Source of the DNA: a candidate division TM6 bacterium UASB124
Lineage (GTDB): Bacteria; Babelota; Babeliae; Babelales; RVW-14
Length of the DNA: 9,378 nt
Reading direction: 5' to 3'
Assembly (NCBI GenBank): GCA_945872225.1
Contig: CAMBZK010000037.1
Span: 1-9,378 of the forward strand
The number at the start of each line of letters is the position of its first letter. Position 1 is the stretch's first letter. The position numbers were made by a program, and so were the translations under genes. The notes beneath the pieces are model-generated. The model saw nothing but the letters and a program-made list of their open reading frames with translations, was not told the origin of the DNA and ran no database searches. This document shows positions 5,888 through 9,378 of the stretch, in pieces.

Positions 5888-6786
5888 TAAGATCTTTTAA
5901 AGGTTTTTTGATTTTTAAAATAGGCAAGCAGTTGATGAAAAATCGTAATTGGTCGCTGGGTGTTGTACCCAAAGCGATCATATGCTGAGGGGACATTTTG
6001 ATGGGAGGGTGGGCATGCATCAGGGGTTTGGAGCAACCAGGTTGGTCGTGGCTCAACATAACTCATGCCGGTGACGTCAGCAACTTGCACGAGTACAGCA
6101 AGGCGCAATAAGTGTTCGTCGACATTATTATAACGCACAAAGTGTGCGTAGTGTTTTATCTCATGCAAAAACTGATCAAAGGTCAAGTCACCACGTACGA
6201 TTTTGCCGAATGAGTAGTGCATACCAACTAAAATCGCAACCAGTTTTTGCTCTTCGAGCGTAACGTTGAGTTGTGTAAACAGTGGCTGAAATGAGATTGG
6301 TTGTGAACGTGATGAGAAAAATTGAGGCGCTTGGCCAATAGGAAAAAAGAGTTCGGCTAAATAATCAAACCCGACCTGTACGTGCTCTTCGTGGTCGCTG
6401 GTATAGGTTATTTTGGTAGCGATGCCACCGTCATTGAGTGCTATGCGATATTGTAATTTGGGGTGTGTGCCGCTCAGTAGTTCAGAGCGACCAGCTTTGC
6501 CGATGTCATGCAATAGTCCTGCAAGGCTCAATAACTCTTTGTCGCGCTCAGTGAATGTGTAGTCTGCAACCCACGGGCTCTTATCTTCGAGTAGTGCCGT
6601 TGCTGCGTAATGCGTCCAGAGCGAGTGCTCAAGCAGATCACCAGCGTGCAATCTTTTTTGATTATCTAATTTGTAGAAGCTTAGTTCGTTTAATAATGTC
6701 TTCAAGGCAGGTACCGGTTCTTGTTTATGCTTAAAAAATGAACAACCAGAAAGCATCAGTATACAAATAAAAATGTATAGCCGCAT
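5887..6786 (-). CDS. HD-domain (metal-dependent phosphohydrolase-like) lipoprotein, 299 aa
   Basis: HD-domain proteins are metal-dependent phosphohydrolases acting on nucleotides or other phosphoesters. The chosen start at 6786 gives a lipoprotein signal, MRLYIFICILMLSGC, with lipobox LSGC (12-15) and C15 as the lipidated residue. AAGGAGC sits 7 nt upstream. A longer frame to 6840 would overlap nfo and lose the lipoprotein N-terminus. Metal-site candidates in order are H47 or H54, H93-D94 in LAGLLHDIGKAG, H132/H135 in SDHEEH, H190 in GMHYSFG and D237 in VQVADVTG, the order expected for an HD superfamily active site. The GYP motif of HD-GYP c-di-GMP phosphodiesterases is absent. The substrate cannot be inferred. 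An HD enzyme tethered outside the cytoplasm is unusual. The gene starts 25 bp after nfo and its stop overlaps the start of the 184-aa exported protein. Confidence 0.82.
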   Translation of the reverse strand: MRLYIFICILMLSGCSFFKHKQEPVPALKTLLNELSFYKLDNQKRLHAGDLLEHSLWTHYAATALLEDKSPWVADYTFTERDKELLSLAGLLHDIGKAGRSELLSGTHPKLQYRIALNDGGIATKITYTSDHEEHVQVGFDYLAELFFPIGQAPQFFSSRSQPISFQPLFTQLNVTLEEQKLVAILVGMHYSFGKIVRGDLTFDQFLHEIKHYAHFVRYNNVDEHLLRLAVLVQVADVTGMSYVEPRPTWLLQTPDACPPSHQNVPSAYDRFGYNTQRPITIFHQLLAYFKNQKTFKRS

Positions 6787-6793
6787 AACACCG

Positions 6794-6799
6794 CTCCTT
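6794..6799 (-). promoter_or_regulatory. Ribosome binding site selecting the lipoprotein start
   Basis: AAGGAG on the minus strand lies 7 nt before the ATG at 6786, in the 25-bp gap after nfo. It decides for the short, lipobox-bearing form of the HD protein over the longer frame beginning at 6840. Confidence 0.7.
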
Positions 6800-6811
6800 T
6801 TTAATGAGTGA

Positions 6812-7663
6812 TTATTGTATAAAGCTATTGAGCAGGGCAATTTCTTTAGCCCATAAAAGCATTGCAGGGTCTGATGGTGTTTCTAAAATTTTGGGGATAT
6901 GGGCTACGTGCTGGTCGAGCATCATGTGTTTGAAGGTAGCAAGTCCAATGAGGCCTTCGCCAAGTGGTGCATGACGATCTTTGTTTGATCCACAAGCTGT
7001 TTGCGAATCATTAACATGAAATGCTTTGACGTGCTCAAGCCCCAGAACTTTGTCGATTGCTGTGATTGTTTCTTGCCAGCTTGCTTCGGTGTTAATGTTG
7101 TAACCAGCGGAAAAAATATGGCAGGTATCGACACAAAAACCAACACGCGTTTTGTGGCGCGTTAGGGTGCGCATGGTATGTAGTTGTTCGAATGCAAAGC
7201 CGACATTGGAACCTTGTCCGGCCATGGTTTCAAGTAGTACCATAACGTCGGGCGCTGCTTGCTCAAACACCGTATCAAGATTGCGTGCGATCTGCTTGAG
7301 GCATGGCTCAACGCCAGCACCAAGATGTGAACCAGGATGCAGCACCAAATACCGAATACCAAGCTGTGCGCAGCGATTGATTTCATCAGTCAGAGCTTTA
7401 ATCGACTTTTCTTCAACCTCTGGCTTGCTTGAGCCAAGATTAATTAGGTAAGCGGCGTGAACAACAATCTCTTTGATTGGTGAGTTAGCCCATGCTGTTT
7501 TAAATAGGGTGGCATCAGCGTCGCTAATTTTTTTTTCAAACCACTGACGATTACTTTTGGTAAAAATTTGTATGGCGGTGGCGCCAATAGAAGTGCCACG
7601 CTCGATGGCATTGTGTAAGCCACCAGTTGTTGAAATATGCGAACCAATCAGTTGTTGCTTCAC
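6812..7663 (-). CDS. nfo: Endonuclease IV (AP endonuclease)
   Basis: Endonuclease IV cuts DNA 5' of abasic sites and removes 3' blocking groups in base excision repair, using a trinuclear zinc centre in a TIM barrel. The protein is 283 aa, the usual length. All nine metal ligands known from E. coli Nfo appear at the same residue numbers: H69 (VHAAYL), H109 (LHPGSH), E145 (ETMAGQGS), D179 and H182 (VDTCHIFSAGYN), H216 (FHVNDS), D229 and H231 (DRHAPLGEG) and E261 (ETP). The N-terminal GSHIS...GG segment also fits. The start is GTG at 7663, with AAGGA 9 nt upstream inside the preceding gene, whose stop lies 3 bp before. It is the only clearly cytoplasmic product in a run of export-signal genes, so its presence in this operon probably reflects genome compaction rather than shared function. 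Confidence 0.97.
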   Translation of the reverse strand: MKQQLIGSHISTTGGLHNAIERGTSIGATAIQIFTKSNRQWFEKKISDADATLFKTAWANSPIKEIVVHAAYLINLGSSKPEVEEKSIKALTDEINRCAQLGIRYLVLHPGSHLGAGVEPCLKQIARNLDTVFEQAAPDVMVLLETMAGQGSNVGFAFEQLHTMRTLTRHKTRVGFCVDTCHIFSAGYNINTEASWQETITAIDKVLGLEHVKAFHVNDSQTACGSNKDRHAPLGEGLIGLATFKHMMLDQHVAHIPKILETPSDPAMLLWAKEIALLNSFIQ

Positions 7664-7666
7664 GAG

Positions 7667-8824
7667 CTAAATTCCTTGGTCAAAGTCTTGTAGTGGGATA
7701 GTGCCATCAAAATACGGGAGCCATGCATCGTCAAGTGCAGTCTTTTGCAAGCCGCTACAGAAAGTGTTCCAGAAGAGTACTTTTTTATTGGCAAGATTTG
7801 GTAGGCTGTCGAGCATGGTGGTCAATGTCTTGCCCGCGTAGGTGCCATCTGTTTTGATACTTTCTGTCTCATCAAGGACCCTGATCGCATCAGCTTCTGG
7901 CTCGCCTATTTGTGCATAGGCGCCATAAAAATGATCATGGTCGATAGTTACATCTTGCGGTGTGAGATTACAGAGGGGGAATGAGGGATCATTTTTTTGA
8001 AGAAGGATATTTGTTTTGGTGAAGAGTTGTTTGATATCATCATAAGCTGTTTTATCTGGATCGTTTACTACGCAGGTTGCCATCACATGACATGGCAGAC
8101 CAGTAGCTTTAAGCCCCAAGAGTAGCCCTGTCACGCTGCCACCACTGCCAAAGGTAATAAAGATTTCGTCGGGGCATGGGACTTGGCCAGCGTCAATTTG
8201 CTCTTTCAGTTCAAATGCTGCGTTTACAAAACCAATCGTGCCGAGCGCATTTGATCCGCCACCAGGTATAAAATAAGAGGTTGCATTAGGCTCGGCCGCT
8301 TTTTGTGCAGCTGCATCACATAAGGCTTTTCGTTCTGTGCGATCGGCACAAATAATAAATTGTGCCCCAGCGCGTGTTGCCCAAAAGGCGTTACGCAACA
8401 AGTACGCGGTATTGATCTGTGGCGAATAAATACAGGTGCATGATTTAAATTTTAATTGGTTAGCAAATATTGCTGTTGCGCAACCAAAATTTGAACCAGC
8501 AGAACCGGTAGTGATGATGTCTTCACATCCCTTTGCCTTTGCATCAGCAAGCAAAAACTCTAACTTGCGTGGTTTGTTGCCAGCAAAGCTTGCGGTTGAA
8601 AAATTATCATCCTTAACAAAAAGGGTGGTTTCTGACGCGAGCTTGTTGTTGTGAGCGAGATACGATTGTAAATCAGTGAGCGCTCGTACGGGTGTTGGCA
8701 GGGTGCACAATTCGACGTGTGGCAGTGTGTTTTTTAGCTTTGGATACGCCCGAAAGAGTGATGCTGCGGTGCAGGTGTGCAACACAAAAAACGCTAGTGC
8801 TAATGAGTAGCGAGTAAAAATCAT
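7667..8824 (-). CDS. Export-targeted PLP-dependent enzyme of the ACC deaminase/D-cysteine desulfhydrase family
   Basis: This is a fold-type II pyridoxal-phosphate enzyme. The family includes ACC deaminase and D-cysteine desulfhydrase, which release ammonia, and H2S in the latter case, from small amino acids. Visible features: FAGNKPRKLEFLL (80-92) with K84 as the PLP lysine; TTGSAGSNFGCATA (105-118), aligned to the substrate-binding SNH region; IPGGGSNALG (186-195); the phosphate-binding loop FGSGGSVTG (225-233); and DGTYAGKTL (326-334). Unusually, residues 1-21 form a signal peptide (MIFTRYSLALAFFVLHTCTAA), so the enzyme is probably exported. The position usually occupied by histidine after SN is phenylalanine (F113), so it may not be a classic ACC deaminase. 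It starts 1 bp after the stop of a paralogue, with AGGA 7 nt upstream of the ATG, and ends 3 bp before nfo. The family is secure; substrate and activity are not. Confidence 0.85.
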   Translation of the reverse strand: MIFTRYSLALAFFVLHTCTAASLFRAYPKLKNTLPHVELCTLPTPVRALTDLQSYLAHNNKLASETTLFVKDDNFSTASFAGNKPRKLEFLLADAKAKGCEDIITTGSAGSNFGCATAIFANQLKFKSCTCIYSPQINTAYLLRNAFWATRAGAQFIICADRTERKALCDAAAQKAAEPNATSYFIPGGGSNALGTIGFVNAAFELKEQIDAGQVPCPDEIFITFGSGGSVTGLLLGLKATGLPCHVMATCVVNDPDKTAYDDIKQLFTKTNILLQKNDPSFPLCNLTPQDVTIDHDHFYGAYAQIGEPEADAIRVLDETESIKTDGTYAGKTLTTMLDSLPNLANKKVLFWNTFCSGLQKTALDDAWLPYFDGTIPLQDFDQGI

Positions 8825-8825
8825 A

Positions 8826-9378
8826 TTAATTTCCTACGGGTTCAGATTTAGTAAGCTGGCCAGTATTCCAAAGCATAACGCGTTTGCCTGGGCTGTTCCC
8901 ATCTTGGCAATCTAACAGAAAAGCTGTCCACAATCTAGTTGCATAGACTGGATCGAGCGAGTAGCCAGTAAGCGCATTGATTGTTTTTTGTGTCAGTGGC
9001 GCTGCGGTGGTAAGTTCTTGGTGGCTTGCTTCTGTGAATCCGTGCCGATACAAAACGGTGTTTTGTGGCGCTCTGTAGGTGCGCATTCCTAAATCAAGAT
9101 GGGTCATGTACTGCATGATTGCGGCGTACAATTTTTCGATCTTATCGCGTTGTTGATTTGGATACGCATCAGGGCCAAGAGCAACAATAACTGGCGTTGT
9201 GGTGATGGCCATTAAATCAAGCCCAACTAAAAAACCAGCGACCGATCCAGAGCTGCCAGTGAGTAAATAAATAGTATCAGGAAGAGGCTCTTGCAGGTCT
9301 TTGCACTGTGCAACCATTTCGCAAGCGGCATTAACAAAACCAAGGGCACCCAATACATCAGAAGCGCCCTCGGGGATA
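8826..9378 (-). CDS. Second PLP-dependent enzyme of the same family, C-terminal part (5' end outside window)
   Basis: The frame is open to the window edge, and the visible part is about 183 residues. A TTG at 9353 can be read as a start but is internal, because the upstream codons continue a family motif (IPEGASDVLGALGFV, matching IPGGGSNALGTIGFV of the neighbour). Further parallels with the neighbour are TGSSGSVAGFLVGL (PLP phosphate loop), SLDPVYATRLW (against TDGTYAGKTL) and VMLWNTGQ (against VLFWNTFCSG). The two are therefore tandem paralogues, well diverged between motifs. Here the common DPVY of the family is kept, whereas GGSN has become GASD, which may affect cofactor contacts. The PLP lysine and any signal peptide are outside the window. 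Its stop is 1 bp from the next start, so the pair is co-transcribed. Confidence 0.82.
   Translation of the reverse strand, partial: IPEGASDVLGALGFVNAACEMVAQCKDLQEPLPDTIYLLTGSSGSVAGFLVGLDLMAITTTPVIVALGPDAYPNQQRDKIEKLYAAIMQYMTHLDLGMRTYRAPQNTVLYRHGFTEASHQELTTAAPLTQKTINALTGYSLDPVYATRLWTAFLLDCQDGNSPGKRVMLWNTGQLTKSEPVGN

Noticed and set aside
5875..5988. Plus-strand 37-codon ORF antisense to the HD/184-aa junction, with AGGAGG (5865-5870) 4 nt before its ATG
   Set aside because: The ribosome-like sequence is the complement of signal-peptide codons of the 184-aa gene, the peptide has no recognisable features, and no promoter is visible. It is probably chance.
6787..6840. Longer N-terminus for the HD protein (start at 6840)
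   Set aside because: It would overlap nfo, lacks a ribosome site at a good distance, and would bury the lipoprotein signal. The start at 6786 has AAGGAG 7 nt upstream.
9351..9353. TTG at 9353 as the true start of the right-edge PLP gene
   Set aside because: The upstream codons to the window edge continue a conserved family motif (IPEGASDV), so the gene extends beyond the window.
1..9378. CRISPR arrays, insertion sequences, tRNA or rRNA genes, phage or toxin-antitoxin modules
   Set aside because: I saw no regular spaced repeats, transposase motifs, cloverleaf-like intergenic stretches or toxin/antitoxin families. Intergenic space is small, the longest gap being 162 bp at 3845-4006.

Overview
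The window looks like a compact chromosome segment from a Gram-negative bacterium. It encodes LpxK (lipid A 4'-kinase), a WecA/MraY-type polyprenyl-phosphate sugar-1-phosphate transferase, several Sec-type signal peptides and one lipoprotein signal. Genes are packed tightly, and most intergenic gaps on the minus strand are under 30 bp. The mix of conserved core genes and small exported proteins of no recognised family would fit a reduced, possibly host-associated lineage such as candidate phylum Dependentiae (TM6). That placement is a low-confidence inference, because there is no rRNA or other decisive marker here.

Layout. On the plus strand, positions 1-1428 hold the 3' part of infB (translation initiation factor IF-2), followed by a strong intrinsic terminator. 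lpxK follows (most likely 1564-2685). Two minus-strand genes for unrecognised exported proteins, of 233 aa (3143-3844) and 161 aa (2643-3128), form a small operon whose tail overlaps the end of lpxK by 43 bp. A 162-bp divergent intergenic region (3845-4006) carries a plausible sigma70-type promoter for the plus-strand sugar-phosphate transferase gene (4007-5062).

From 5072 to the right edge all genes are on the minus strand and nearly contiguous. In transcription order they are: a PLP-dependent enzyme cut by the window edge (8826-9378); a full-length paralogue of it with a signal peptide (7667-8824); nfo, endonuclease IV (6812-7663); an HD-domain lipoprotein (5887-6786); a 184-aa exported protein with six cysteines after the signal peptide (5333-5887); and an 86-aa exported protein (5072-5332). 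Junctions of 1 bp gap, 3 bp gap, 25 bp gap, 1 bp overlap and 0 bp gap argue for one transcript.

How the genes fit together. infB, lpxK and nfo are housekeeping genes, and lpxK and the sugar-phosphate transferase both serve envelope construction. The unusual part is the minus-strand cluster, where enzyme folds normally found in the cytoplasm (ACC deaminase/D-cysteine desulfhydrase-type PLP enzyme, HD phosphohydrolase) carry export signals and sit with small exported proteins. In hand-counted 60-base lines the small exported genes are clearly more AT-rich (28-38% GC) than most core genes (43-53%), which suggests lineage-specific or acquired genes between conserved ones.
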